The position numbers and the translations under genes are program-made. Below the pieces are notes generated by a model that worked only from the letters and a program-made list of their open reading frames with translations, did not search any database and was not told the DNA's origin. 64,000 nucleotides of DNA, taken from positions 34,588,070 through 34,652,069 of the forward strand of contig NC_089749.1 of NCBI RefSeq assembly GCF_040412425.1, written 5' to 3'. The stretch is from Macrobrachium rosenbergii (Eukaryota > Arthropoda > Malacostraca > Decapoda > Palaemonidae). Positions 21,523 to 32,546 of this stretch are shown one piece after another; position 1 is the first letter of the stretch; each line of letters opens with the position of its first letter.

Positions 21523-24442
21523 TTAACCCTTTAACGCCGAAGCCCTATTTTCAAAAACGTCTCCCGTATGCGGCCTCGAGAGGTAAGAAGCGGAAAAAAG
21601 TTTTAAAAAAAATCACAGCGCTTAGTTTTCAAGATTAAAGTTCATTTTGGCTCCTTTTTTCTCATTGCCTGAAGTTTAGTATGCAACCATCAGAAATAAA
21701 AAAATATCATTATCATATATAAATATTGGAATATATGACAGCGAAAAAAAACTCGTATATAATTGTATACAAATCGCTGTAAGGAAAAACAGTTGAAGCT
21801 AATAAGTTAATTTTTTTAGTTGTATTGTACACTAAATTGCAATGATTTTGGTATATAACAGATTGTAAAACGATTAAAGCAACACAGAAAATATTATCAC
21901 AAAATGATGCATGAATTCGTAACGCGGACATAAAAAAGTTTTTTCAAAAATTCACCAAAATCAAAATATTGTGCTAGAGACTTTCCAATTGTGCCAAAAT
22001 GAAGGAAATTTATTGAATATTACTAGCCTGTACGTTTTTTAGCTTACAATTGCATTTCTGAACCATTTCGATCAAGTTAAAGTTGACCGAAGGTTGATTT
22101 TTTTCTATTTATCGTTATTTCGATGTAAATATAAAAATACTGTGAAGAGCTAAAGGAATGATATATTTTTTGTTGTATTCTACATGAAATTGTGCACATT
22201 TTGATGTATAACACTTTATGTAACGAATAATATGAAACGGCGAAAAAATTACGGCAAGCTGATGCAAGAAATGACAGGATTTTCAGCGGAGTCTCGCTAG
22301 CGTGGAGCGAAGGAAAATTTTTTCAAAAATTCACCAAAAATCTACATATTGTGCCAGAGACTTTCCGTTTGTTGCAAAATGAAGGTAAATGATGGATTGT
22401 TACTCGAATGTAATATTTATGGCTTATGGATGCGTTTTCGATCATTTTGGTCGAGTCAAAGTTGACCGAATGTTAAAAATTTTGTCAGTTATCGTGATTT
22501 CGCGAAAATATTAAAAAACTGTGAAGAGCTAAAGGAATGACATATTTTTTGTTGTATTCTACATGAAATTTTGCACATTTTGATGTATAACACTTTATGT
22601 AACGAATAATATGAAACGGGAAAAAAGTACGGCAAACTGACGCAAGAAATGACAGGATTTTCAGCGAATGGAGCGTTTGAGAAAGCGAAAATTTTTTTCA
22701 AAAATTCACCAAAATTCTAAATAATGTGCTAGAGACTTTCCATTTGTTGCAAAATGAAGGTAAATGATTGATTGTTACTCGAATGTAATAATTATGGCTT
22801 ACGGATGCATTTTTCGATCATTTGGTCGAATCAAAGTTGACCGAATGTTAAAATTTTGTCAGTTATCGTGATTTAGCTGAAAATATTAAAAAACTGTGAA
22901 GAGCTAAAGGAATGACATATTTTTTGTATTCTACATGAAATTGCGCACATTTTGATGTATAACACTTTATGTAACGAATAATATGAAACGGCGAAAAAAA
23001 TTAAGGCAAGCTGACGCAAGAAATGCTAGGATTTTCAGCGGAGTCTGCGTGAGTGAAGGAAAATTTTTTTTTCAAAAATTCACCAAAAATCTAAATAATG
23101 TGCTAGAGACTTTCCGTTTGTTGCAAAATGAAGGTAAATGATTGATTGTTACTCGAATGTAATAATTATGGCTTACGGATGCATTTTCGATCATTTGGTC
23201 GAATCAAAGTTGACCGAATGTTAAAATTTTGTCAGTTATCGTGATTTCGATGTAAATATTAAAAAACTGTGAAGAGCTAAAGGAGTGATATATTTTTTGT
23301 TGTATTCTACATGAAATTGCACACATTTTGATGTATAACACTTTATGTAACGAATAATATGAAATGATGAAAAAATTACGGCAAGCTGATGCAAGAAATG
23401 ACAAGATTTTCATCGGAGTTTGCATGAGCGAGGAAAATTTTTTTCAAAATTCACCAAAATTCTAAATATTGTGCTAGAGACTTTCCGTTTGTTGCAAAAT
23501 GAAGGTAAATGATTGATTGTTACTCGAATGTAATAATTATGGCTTACGGATGCGTTTTCGATCATTTCGGTCGAGTCAAAGTTGACCGAATGTTAAAATT
23601 TTGTCAGTTATAGTGATTTCGATGTAAATATTAAAACACTGTGAAGAGCTAAAGGAATTATATATTTTTTTTGTATTCTACATGAAATTGCACACATTTT
23701 GATGTATAGCACTTTATGTAACGAATAATATGAAATGGCGAAAAAATTACGGCAAGCTGACGCAAGAAATGACAGGATTTTCAGCGGAGTTCGCGCATCT
23801 GAGCGGAGGAAAATTTTTTTCAAAAATTCACCAAAATTCTAAATATTGTGCTAGAGACTTTCCGTTTGTTGCAAAATGAAGGTAAATGATTGATTGTTAC
23901 TCGAATGTAATAATTATGGCTTACGGATGCGTTTTTCGATCATTTTGGTCGAGTCAAAGTTGACCAAATGTTAAAATTCACTTTGGATGCTGGGTCCTTC
24001 TCCAGCATCCCAGTGAAAAACTCGCCACACGCTCACTTCCGACAGGCAGTATGCGCCTTTCACGTCCTGACGCCTTTGTGACATCTCTGCAAACGTTCTG
24101 TTGCAGCACGAATATGCTAACACTCGCAAAATTTCAACAAAACACGTCTGCGTCAAAATATCGCTCTCGCAAGGTGCTGATCTGATGCTCTCTGATGCGA
24201 GATGGGGGAAATTCGCACATGCGCGTCTGGGTGACGCTCAGAAACAAAACAACAGCTGGATCCGTGAACTCCCAGCATCCGCCGAGGCGCGGGATTTGAA
24301 ATCTTCCGCAAACTAGGCCTAAAAATTATTTTTCCGCGAATATTTAAAAAAGCATTTTCAGTCGACGTTTGCAACGTCCACTCGCATTCGACAGACAATT
24401 TTGGACAACGTTTAAAACGCCCAACAGGCGTTTAAGGGTTAA
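21523..24442. mobile_element. piggyBac-like non-autonomous element carrying a satellite array
   Basis: TTAA (21523-21526) is followed by CCCTTTAACGCC, and GGCGTTTAAGGG (24427-24438) is followed by TTAA (24439-24442). The 12-bp terminal inverted repeats match at 11 of 12 and lie directly inside TTAA duplications, as expected for a piggyBac-type insertion of 2912 bp (21527-24438). Near the right end TTTAAAACGC and GGCGTTTAAG give a second internal pair of end-like words. Most of the interior is a ~375-bp tandem array. The rest (23980-24420) is GC-richer unique sequence with no long frame. Confidence 0.75.
21600..23980. repeat. Tandem satellite, about six units of ~375 bp
   Basis: The marker GTGC[T/C]AGAGACTTTCC occurs at 21971, 22351, 22726, 23100, 23471 and 23848, giving periods of 380, 375, 374, 371 and 377 bp. 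Other unit landmarks are TTGCAAAATGAAGGTAAATG, GTCAAAGTTGACCGAATGTT, ACTGTGAAGAGCTAAAGGA and TATGTAACGAATAATATGAA. Units 3-6 are more alike than unit 1, as expected for unequal crossing-over in the middle of an array. Short minus-strand frames recur once per unit but shift between units, so I do not call them genes. Confidence 0.9.
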
Positions 24443-24896
24443 TATAAAAATGTTTCCATATTAATTTTTTAAAACAAAACTAAATAAGTATGATTATCAA
24501 ATGTCAAAGGTTCTAACCCAAATTTCTTCTTTTAAATTTGTGGTTTTTTAATCTCATATAAGCTAATTCACCTAAAGCTTAACAACAAATTATTGATAGT
24601 CCCCTTTATTTCACAAATTTATCAATAAAAATATTCTCGATAAGCTGTGACCCCTACTTGCAATACTTTCTGAATTGAGAATGCATGTGAATACTCAGCT
24701 GCAAAAATGACTTAAAAGTCTTTCATTTATTGACACTCTCAGCTAATCATACTTTTCTTAACATAAAGCAAAAGTAAACCAAGGAGTTATTTGTGCTCCA
24801 TTATTTTACTCTTTGTAAAATACGGAGCAAAAGTAAAACAAGGGGTTATTTGTGCTACATTATTTTACTCTTTGAAAAATACTGAGCTTTATTTAC
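24443..24896. other. Intron sequence with a 59-bp tandem duplication
   Basis: AT-rich DNA directly downstream (minus sense) of the CCDC124-like exon. A 59-bp unit (GCAAAAGTAAA, GTTATTTGTGCT, ATTATTTTACTCTTTG) starts at 24768 and again at 24827, ending just next to the splice donor. Nothing else recognisable. Confidence 0.6.
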
Positions 24897-25069
24897 CTTT
24901 CTGGCCTGTTTCTTCTGCACATGTTTATCATTATCTTCCCAGTACGCATCTTCAATGGCTTTGTCTTTCCTCGCCTTTTCTTCCGCTGCTGCTTCTGCTT
25001 TGCGTGCTTTAGCAACAACTGCTTTGCTGTTCTCGCCCTTAAATTTCTTAGGCATTGTCTACAATCTTT
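24897..25069 (-). CDS. CCDC124: First coding exon of a CCDC124 (Lso2-like) homologue
   Basis: The minus strand encodes 53 residues starting MPKKFKGENSKAVVAKARKA and containing EDAYWEDNDKHVQKKQARK. This matches the start of the conserved eukaryotic protein CCDC124, whose first residues MPKKF.GEN and central DAYW..DDKHV are diagnostic. CCDC124/Lso2 binds idle 80S ribosomes between the subunits and supports recovery of translation. The coding part is 24897-25055. The exon is bounded by a good acceptor (TTTCCTTTCAG ending at 25070) and a donor (AAAG then GTAAAT at 24896), so an upstream non-coding exon lies to the right and the remaining coding exons lie left, probably beyond the repeats. It is lysine- and alanine-rich and predicted to be helical. 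I found no second exon in the window. No lesions: this looks like a live gene. Confidence 0.88.
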
Positions 25070-25192
25070 CTGAAAGGAAAGACCAGAGACGTTATAATTT
25101 TCTCCACAAACTTCTTGTCTGTGTTAGTTACAAAAAGTAATTTGCTAAGCTAAAAATCTTAGCTCTTAATGTATGTAATGCTTCATATGCAC

Positions 25193-25546
25193 TACAGTGA
25201 ACCCCCTGTATTCGCGTTGTCAACGTTCGTGGACTCACGCATTCGCGGGTTTCTCTGTGGAACATATCTAGCCATCATTCGCGGAAAATTCGCCGATTCG
25301 CGGTATTTTTCACTGAGAAATATTGACTAATTACTGTATTTTCATATAATTTTCATGAATAAATGCACTTTTGTGATAAAACTATTAAAATATTCAGGTA
25401 TAAGCATTTTTACAGGGTTTTCTGTGTTTAAGCTATCAAAATGGGCAGTTCTAAGTGTTTTTAGAGGGGTTTTAAGCATTCATGGATTTGACCCATTCGC
25501 AGGGGGTGTGGGACGCATCCCCTGCGAATACGGGGGGTTTACTGTA
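25193..25546. mobile_element. pogo/Tigger-like MITE with TA duplications
   Basis: The element is 25195-25544 (350 bp). The left end is CAGTGAACCCCCTGTATTCG and the right end inverts to CAGTAAACCCCCCGTATTCG, two mismatches in 20. It is flanked by TA on both sides (25193-25194 and 25545-25546). CAGT ends with TA duplication and ATTCGCGG-type subterminal repeats fit the Tc1-mariner superfamily, pogo/Tigger branch. No transposase. It lies in the intron just upstream of the CCDC124-like coding exon. Confidence 0.85.
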
Positions 25547-25904
25547 TTAGTGATCTCATTCAAAGGCATTCAAATTATCTGTATTTTCACACAACTGTAG
25601 TATACTGTAAATGTCTTATCTCACTTGAAAGGACAGGAGTACTGTACTGCTGTTTTCACCTACATCCTTTGTAACAGAAATAAATGCTGTGTACTGTCCA
25701 TCCTAACGATGCAAGAGGTTCAACTTAACTATGATGCAGTATCCCACCTAATAGGATAAGGGGAGGAAAATTTATCCCATGGAAACTTTACTCTCCCTCA
25801 AATTTATTCCTTGAAATTAAGTGGAAGAGTCAGGTTGCATCACTTTTGGAAGCCAAAATTTCCATGTGCACCCCACTACTTACGACATTGCTATTATTAT
25901 TAAA

Positions 25905-26035
25905 ATAGTTTAACCAGACCACTGAGCTAGTTAACAGCTCTCAAAGGGCTGGCCTGAAGGATTAAAATGAAATGGAGTACCAGGTCTAAGCCATAGGCTA
26001 AACACTGGGACTAAATGACGAATGAATACTGAAAT
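25905..26035 (-). repeat. SINE tail (antisense) joined to a dispersed-repeat fragment
   Basis: 25905-25966 is the reverse complement of the 3' part of the SINE at 26873-27154: it shares GGCCAGCCCT, AGAGCTGTTAA, TCAGTGGTCTGGTTAAACTA. From 25967 to 26035 the sequence resembles the start of the repeat at 21035 (ATGAAATGGAGTACC, TAGGCTAAACACTGGGAC). Together they may be one composite repeat or two adjacent insertions. Confidence 0.6.
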
Positions 26036-26360
26036 TTTAAAAATACAAATATGCAAAAGGCATATGCTTCCACACTAGAACACACATATACTTTAAATGT
26101 ATATACTCAAGTTTCCATCTGCACAATAAAATAAGCAAATAAATAAAACTGAGTCATGATAAAAATCATAACTTATTTTTAAAATTTGGATTTTTTTTAT
26201 TAGTTGCCCCGTGGGCTTTTGTATTTTCACAGATCACTTTTATACTTTATCAATGAATTTAATTTCCTTATGAATATTTAAATTGGAGCAATTGAAAATG
26301 TTGCAGACTGATAAAACTCCACCAACTGACCCATTTCCAAAGGTTGATAACCGATATTGG

Positions 26361-28155
26361 TTATATTTTGGACATTCTCATAACGCGTTTTACTGTAAGT
26401 ATTACTTTACATTCTGAGCATTCAGAAGCTGGGTCATGTGGGCTGCTCAATAAGTGTCCATGTGTCAAACAAGTATGGCCTATTCGGAGACGTATTAGAA
26501 TTACTTGCGCGTCTCTCTCTTTGGTATGATGAAATCCATTCTTTAACTCCAGGTTTTATTTACTTCAACTTATTATTTTCAGGTTCTTCATCCCATTTAA
26601 TTTGCCATTTGTTTATAATACCTATTTTTGTGTGTGTTACATAATCATTAAGAGGGATATTTACATTTGAACTTGTCATATGGGCTGCTTCTTTAGCTGC
26701 TTTATCAACCTCTCCATTTCCCTTAATCCCTATATGGACAGGGCTCCAATATATTTCTAGATTTTTCCCATTATTATACAACCTATGGAGTAATAACTTT
26801 ATTTGTTGTACAATATTATTTTTTCGTTTATAATTCTGAATGGCTTCTATGGCAATTCTTTAGTAGCTGAAAGCCCTTTGTTGGCCAAGTCGGTTGAGCT
26901 TCAAACTGTCATTCGATGGGCTGGAGTTCAATTCCCGCGGCCGGCTGATGAAGAGTTAGAGGAATTTATTTCTGGTGATAGAAATTCATTTCTCGCTATA
27001 ATGTGGTTCGGATTCCACAATAAGCTGTAGGTCCCGTTGCTAAGTAATCAATTGGTTCTTAGCCACGTAAAATAAGTCTAATCCTTCAGGCCAGCCCTAG
27101 GAGAGTTGTTAATCAGCTCAGTGGTCTGGTAAAACTAAAATATACTTAACTTTTTTAGTAGCTAAAAATCACAAAATTATTACATGAGGTTTCTTTAATT
27201 GTTTATATGGCTGATGCTATTGCACATAACTCAGCTGTAAATATTGAGGCATTATCAGGTAGAGAGAACTGATATGTTTTGTTTTGGGATACTGCAGCAT
27301 ATCCCACCCCACATTGTGATTTAGATCCATCTGTGTAAATTGCGTAATGTGGGCCTTTTCAGGTTATATGTTCTACTGTATGTAGTCTATGATGTTCAGG
27401 GGTATATGAGTAACTTTTCTGATAAATATTTAAAGTGATTAAAAATTCTTATTTTATTTATAATCTAAGGAGGATGTAATTTTACTATTGGAGGCAATTG
27501 TATATTTATATTCAAAATGACTCAAACAATCTTCTAGCTCTAACAGGGAAAGATGGTGCGTGATTGTTCATAAATACATCTCTTAATTCAAATAATTTTT
27601 TTGTTGGAGAATCACTTGTCTGAATTCTCAGGGCACTTTTCATTGTCACATACTCTCTATGGAGAGAGTGGCAGTTCACCATATTCAACTTGTAAAGATT
27701 GTGAATTGGCTCCAACGCTTTCAGCGTTGCATCTGATGCTGAGCCATATGCTTCACTTCCTTAGTCAATGATAGACAGCACTGTTGCTTTATACATTACA
27801 GTAAGGGTGTCTATTGGCTCCCCAACTAGTGTTCGATAGCTTTTTAATTAGATTTAATACTCTTTTACATTCTGATTTTATGTATGTTATGTGAGCTTTC
27901 CAACTTAGGTGAGTATCAAATACTAATCCTAAAAATTTTGCAGTTTGGCCAATTGGTATATGTACTATGATTTCTGATTTTTAAATCTATTTCTTCACCT
28001 TTCTTTCACTTTTTATTTTTATAAAACACGACTGCTTGAGTCTTATGTATGGATAATGTAAACGCCTACAGATGAGGTCCATTCATCTATTTTTACCATA
28101 GTTTTATTAATGATGTTTCACTCTGCATGTGAGATGCTGAGCAATATATGGCAAA
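26361..28155 (-). mobile_element. LINE (non-LTR retrotransposon) ORF2 remnant with RNase H
   Basis: Read on the minus strand from about 28150: a fragment with TQAVVFYKNK, a thumb-like LEPIHNLYKL segment (27715-27670), the RNase H start IYTDGSKSQCGVGYAAV and FTAELCAIASAI (about 27340-27205), then, beyond the SINE, IYWSPVHIGIKGN.EVDKAAKEA (about 26757-26690; the C-terminal RNase H acid), and finally the hallmark RLRIGHTCLTHGHLLSSP with ECSECK (about 26480-26400), ending at a stop at 26361. That order (RT, RNase H, GHT.LTH tail) fits I/R1/LOA-type LINEs. It is cut at the right by element B2, and many stops show it is dead. Confidence 0.8.
26859..27167 (+). mobile_element. tRNA-derived SINE inserted in the LINE, with target duplication
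   Basis: The SINE body is about 26873-27154. Its head has a Pol III B-box-like GGAGTTCAATTCCC (about 26925) and an A-box-like GGCCAAGTCGGTTGAGC upstream, typical of tRNA-derived SINEs. The body continues with ATAATGTGGTTCGGATTCCA, GTCCCGTTGCTAAGTAATCA and CCAGCCCTAGGAGAG, and ends with AACTAAAATATACTTAAC. The flanks TTAGTAGCTGAAA (26859-) and TTAGTAGCTAAAA (27155-27167) are a 13-bp target site duplication with one difference. I recognise the body as widespread in decapods, but do not know the family name. It splits the LINE RNase H domain. Confidence 0.8.
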
Positions 28156-28520
28156 ATGAAGTTTTCATAATAAAACTAATATTGTAATACTTACCTGAAC
28201 ACCTGAATTAGCCCTTAATCCCACTAGCCCGAACAACTCTCAACTACCCATCCCACTTAGTGGGAATTTTAACAGCCAGCGTTACCAACGCTGCAGGTAA
28301 AATCTTGTCACTTGAGCTACCATAACAAACGGTTGGCAATGCTGACACAGGTGTGCGCCAACACACCCCATTTTCATCAATTGCTTTATTCAAGGTCAAA
28401 ATTGATGTGGGAAGGAGGGTGGGAATCATTCAGGTGTTCAGGGTATTACAATATTAGTTTTATTATGAAAACTTCATATTGCAATACACTCCCTGAACAC
28501 CTGAATTACCCTGATTAACA
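28156..28520. repeat. 3' terminal repeat and internal complementary region of B2
   Basis: The left arm contains AATACTTACCTGAACACCTG. The inverted arm (28428-28475) contains ATCATTCAGGTGTTCAGG and TTAGTTTTATTATGAAAA, but has lost TAAG in the donor-like word. The direct end copy, CTTCATATTGCAATACACTC followed by CCTGAACACCTGAATTACCC, lies at 28475-28515. That last piece joins the inverse of the left end (ending CTTCAT) to the inverse of the right end (ATTGCAATACAC), so it is a copy of the circle junction. CAGGTAAGTAT is at 28187-28197 (minus). GGGAAGGAGGGTGGG lies at 28409-28423. Confidence 0.85.
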
Positions 28521-29700
28521 ATCATTTAGAGGAGGAGGATCAATTCAATTGCATGCCCTTTGACAACCGCAGAGATGGTAGCTCACCAATCTGCTCTGCA
28601 TAAGATATCCATTTAGTCAAACACTCACCATATCAATCAATGGTTTCAGTGAAGAGACCTGTTGGAAAGTACTTTGATCGACAGTCAGGTCAGTACTCTT
28701 GGCTAGGATACCTATGTGGCTAGTTAAACCTCACCTTATCAATATGCTTTTGGTGAGAATGATGGAAAGTACTTTGATTGCCCGTCAGAGTCCTGCTGTC
28801 CCAGTCCGTCGAACCTCCCATGTGGTTCTTCAGAACCTCTCATTTATGGAGGAGATGGTGACCTCATGTGGCTATTCTGCTCATGTGGAGGGAAATGAAG
28901 TAATTTATTTAGTTATCCTCCGGATAAGGTCCGGACGATTCAATCGAAAATGTATTTTTGGTGACAAGAAATAGCTGGAGCCTACTTAGAGTACCCCTGT
29001 CAGGTAGGGGAAACTATCAAAGACTAAGATACTTAAAACTCCCATTATCAAAGTTCTTGTGATTATATTATCACTGTTGCCTAAGAATTCTAAAGACTAA
29101 AAAGGAATTCCTCTATCTGGTTAATTAAGAATCTCTTCACTATGTATGGCATCAGCTAAATAAACGCAGAAAATAGACCGAGCCGCCTAAGAGAATAACC
29201 CTCCGCATCTTAATGTGGATCAGGCTAAATGAACGCACCAGATAAAGACTTCGCCACTAGTATCGTGCAAAATAGTGCGACATCAATGATCTCAGAGTCA
29301 TTGGTGCACCCCTTGGACTGTTACTACTACAACTATAAACTGAAGTTTACTTAAACGCGTACTAAACATTCTAACGGTTTGTGGATTATATGAATCCTGT
29401 TGCCACAAAGTCATTCTAAAGACTTTCTTCAAATTCCTCGACAATCTGATTAACCAAATACCCCATTCACACGTCGAATATCACCTCAACACAATCTGCG
29501 AACCGCTCGAGGTAATAGACTTGACCGTAAACTGGACTAAGAGAATAACCCTCCCAACCTCTAAGCGTTAATACCACCTCAGCTAAATGAACACACCCTA
29601 CATAATAGACTTCGCCTCTAAACGCTGATGAGGCTTAATTGAACATCACTAAGTAAAATGAGTAAACACTGAGACGGACTTTCAAGTAGCTGCTCCCAGA
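28521..29700. other. 3' untranslated part of B2 with short duplications
   Basis: No coding sequence recognised. GGAAAGTACTTTGAT occurs near 28664 and again near 28766. A longer imperfect duplication (CTAAGAGAATAACCCTCC, then AGCTAAATGAACAC-like, then GACTTCGCC) recurs about 350 bp apart, near 29190 and near 29540. Equivalent DNA is missing from B1. Confidence 0.5.
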
Positions 29701-29710
29701 ATAGAAGGCA

Positions 29711-30250
29711 CTAAACAATTCCTGGGAAAAGGAAGATGAAGTGGACATACTCCGAATACTGTGCGGTCGGGAAAATACAGAGCTGAAGGCGGTGAAGAAC
29801 AACCCTGAGAAGAAATCCCTCCCTCTGAAAGTAACTAATCACATTCTTTGACAGGTGGACGGAAGGATTTGAGAGACACAAGTGTGCGTGGAAGCGGAAG
29901 GAGTTTCTCAACCTTTGATAAATAGACTTTAATGCTCCACTGGACAAAAGACATCTCCGCTGGATCACCAGTAATGAACACTTGCAGATAAAGAACTTTA
30001 AACAAATGAGGCAGAGTTTTAACCTCTGACACTTTCTCTGCCACAAATTCCGGAACACAGACAAATATGTATCATTCTCGCATAGGAACCCAACCTAGAA
30101 ACTGCCTGAAGCTCACCCAACCCTTTAGCTGAAGCTAAAGCCATAAGAAAAGGCAACTTCTTAGTCAGTGTCTTAACATTATAGTTTCAATAGGTTAAAA
30201 GGCAGGGGAAAGCAAGATAAATATTGAAATACTTCCAATGAGTCCCAACG
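29711..30250 (-). pseudogene. Tyrosine recombinase remnant of B2
   Basis: Minus-strand pieces read TLPHLFKVLYLQVFITGDPA, QWSIKVYLSKVEKLLPLPRT (30044-29850) and, further 5', a stretch with LWL.LQLKGWVS corresponding to the segment before the first Arg. These resemble the core-domain PVRALKYYLQRT region of C. I could not place the HxxR or Tyr boxes. They should lie in 28500-29700 but decay hides them. Confidence 0.45.
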
Positions 30251-30454
30251 GAGGGCCCGAGTTGGCAAAACAGGACGTTCAATCTTACAAGAACTAATCA
30301 ATCGATTATCTTACTACCTGAAATTTCAGGAATGTGGAAACTAAATATACCGCTAATCGTTGAGCGTTAGTCAGCAATGGCCGAATATGAAAGACTCTTG
30401 ATTTTCGGAGGAATAAAGGAAAATCAGCTATTTTGGCTATGGAAGGTCAAGAGA

Positions 30455-31480
30455 TGGAATGACCTTCCTTACGACACTAACTTCTATACCATTTCTAGCT
30501 GAACCTGGTAAGGCTTATGGGTTGACTTTCTAAAAGAAAACTATTTGGGCACAGTTTTAGGGAGTCCGGACTGTTTAGCTGCTCTCTCTACAGTTGCCTT
30601 GCAACTAGGTCCAGCACGCGAGGGTTTGGAAAATAATAGAAAGAATGCAGTCATCTGAGAAGAAGTTTGCATTGGTAGGGACAACGGAACTTCCGTAGAA
30701 GCTCTAGGAGTTCTGGAAACCAAGCGTGTTTGGGCCAGCAGGGAGCTATTAGAGTCCAGGTGTCTTGACACTCTCCCGTGATTTCCCTATTACCTGATTA
30801 ATGAGACCGGATGGAGGAAAAGCATACACTTGCAAGTGATTCCAATTTGTAAAGTCACATTGGTGACTATTGAAATGGGGATACCATTGGTGAGAAATAA
30901 ACCGGAAGAGGATGGTTTAATCATGTCGCGGAATAAGTCAACAGTTGCTGGTCACTTCCGGAGAACCTGACATATTACTTCCAGAGTCAAAGTCCACTCT
31001 CCCACCCAAATACCTGATGGGAGTGACCTAGTGAATCTGCCCATACTTTGAGACTCCTGATATAAATTGGGGAAGAAGAGACACTTTCGTTCTCCGCACC
31101 CTCTCAGGACTAAGTGCTGTGCTATAGTATTGAGTTCTGTTGATCCTGTTCCTCCGAGTTCTTCAGATATGACACGGCAGTTACACTGTTGCTAAACATA
31201 GCCACTACTCTGTTAGCGCACTAAGACTGAGAACAACTGAGGGCTTCCTTTACAGCATTGATTTTCGAAGATTTATTGACTCCTCTCGTTCCCGAGGCCT
31301 GGATTCCCCCACACAGGTTGATTCCTCAACCTTGATCTGAGGCATCTGTGTACAGATGAACATCAGGAAGAGGGGAGTCGATAGACCTTTCCCCCAGTGT
31401 CAGATGCATTTCTGACCACCACAAACGATCCAACAGGCAAGAATCACTCCCGACTATAACAGCGTGCTCTTGTTGGGAAG
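30455..31480 (-). pseudogene. RNase H and linker of B2
   Basis: The linker reads VYAFPPSGLINQVI (about 30830-30790) then TLIAPCWPKHAWFPELLELL (about 30760-30690), the tryptophan/proline-rich tail typical of this linker. RNase H segments upstream read LWWSEMHLTLGERSIDSPLP and HLYTDASDQG (about 31360-31330). The Glu-box region (about 31230-31280) matches B1. Stops and small deletions are frequent. Confidence 0.6.
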
Positions 31481-31559
31481 TCCCAGCGATTCCTGAGACA
31501 TACCTGAAGAGAGCGCATCCAGAGACGAGACCCTGGAATTAAAAGAGAGAGAGACATTC

Positions 31560-32530
31560 TCCCTAGAGAGCTTCTCCAGGCTGGTACAGCCGTTCCTGTT
31601 GAACAGGAACCCATTCTACCTGCTGAAGGACTGACTGGATCCTCTCCAGGTATTGGGAAAACCCTGTTGGATAGGAGAACCCTTCTACCTGAATGAAGGA
31701 CATAAGAATTTGGACTAGCTCTCTAGAGGGTTGTGAAAACCAACCAGAGGAACACTCTGTAGAGATGCATAACCGCTTACCTGAATATGTTAAAAGCAAC
31801 AATTCGTCATATAGAATTCATCTCGCCTTACTAGCTCCTCTGGCTAAGGTGGCCAGCAATCCCTCTTTAAACGTCTGGATCCTCTCCAGAAACTTCAACT
31901 CTGAATCCTCCTACCTGAACAGGTTAAAGATTTCTGAATTATTGTCTTACTAGCTCCTTCAGGAGGCAAGGATCAACCAATCATCTAGATACCTCAACAC
32001 TCTGTACCCTCGATGATGCATAATTGCCGACACCGGAGACATGAGTTAGAAGAAAATGTTTGTCATACTGGCTACGTCATCTTCCTTGAACAAAGAATTA
32101 GCTAAGGCTAATGGTGTTCTAAGCAATCCCTCTTATGAATGTCCGGATACTGAAGGGAAGATGACCAAGATAGAAATTTCGACTTTTCTGCTCCAAACGT
32201 CATAGACAAAGCCAAAGCATTTGCCTGGTGAGCCAGACCCCTCGAGATAAATTTGTTAGGCTGCCAACAGCCACGGATCCGAAGGGACATAGCCGTCACT
32301 CTTTAGAACCCCATTACAGTAAACCTGACAGCATCCAGAGAGAATGCGCAAGAGCCTGCAACAATACCCCCAAGCACCTGCTTCCCTAAGAGAAGATGAG
32401 CTGAGACAACGCTGGAGACCTAGACAGGATTGCCTCAACCGACGTTGAATGGCAACCTGACACCTGCCAAAGGGTTACCTCAACTGCGTAAATCTTCTTA
32501 CGGAGAGAGAAGAGAAGAGTCCTGTCTATT
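31560..32530 (-). pseudogene. Reverse transcriptase of B2 with intact YLDDWL box
   Basis: Near 32060-31960 one minus-strand frame reads MSPVSAIMHHRGYRVLRYLDDWLILAS, quoted here in parts: MSPVSAIMHHRG, then YRVLRYLDDWLILAS with the catalytic aspartate pair. The preceding MSPVSA aligns with VFSLVSA of element E and VMSTVA of C, so it is the segment after the AP.VFTR motif. This section is missing from B1. Downstream 31560-31960 is full of stops. The Asp-pair box shows B is related to E. Confidence 0.65.
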
Positions 32531-32546
32531 AGAAGCCACTACGACA

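Noticed and set aside
22489..23823. Recurring small minus-strand frames (about 70 codons) in the satellite units
   Set aside because: They recur because the unit recurs, and their starts and frames change between units. No selection signature by eye.
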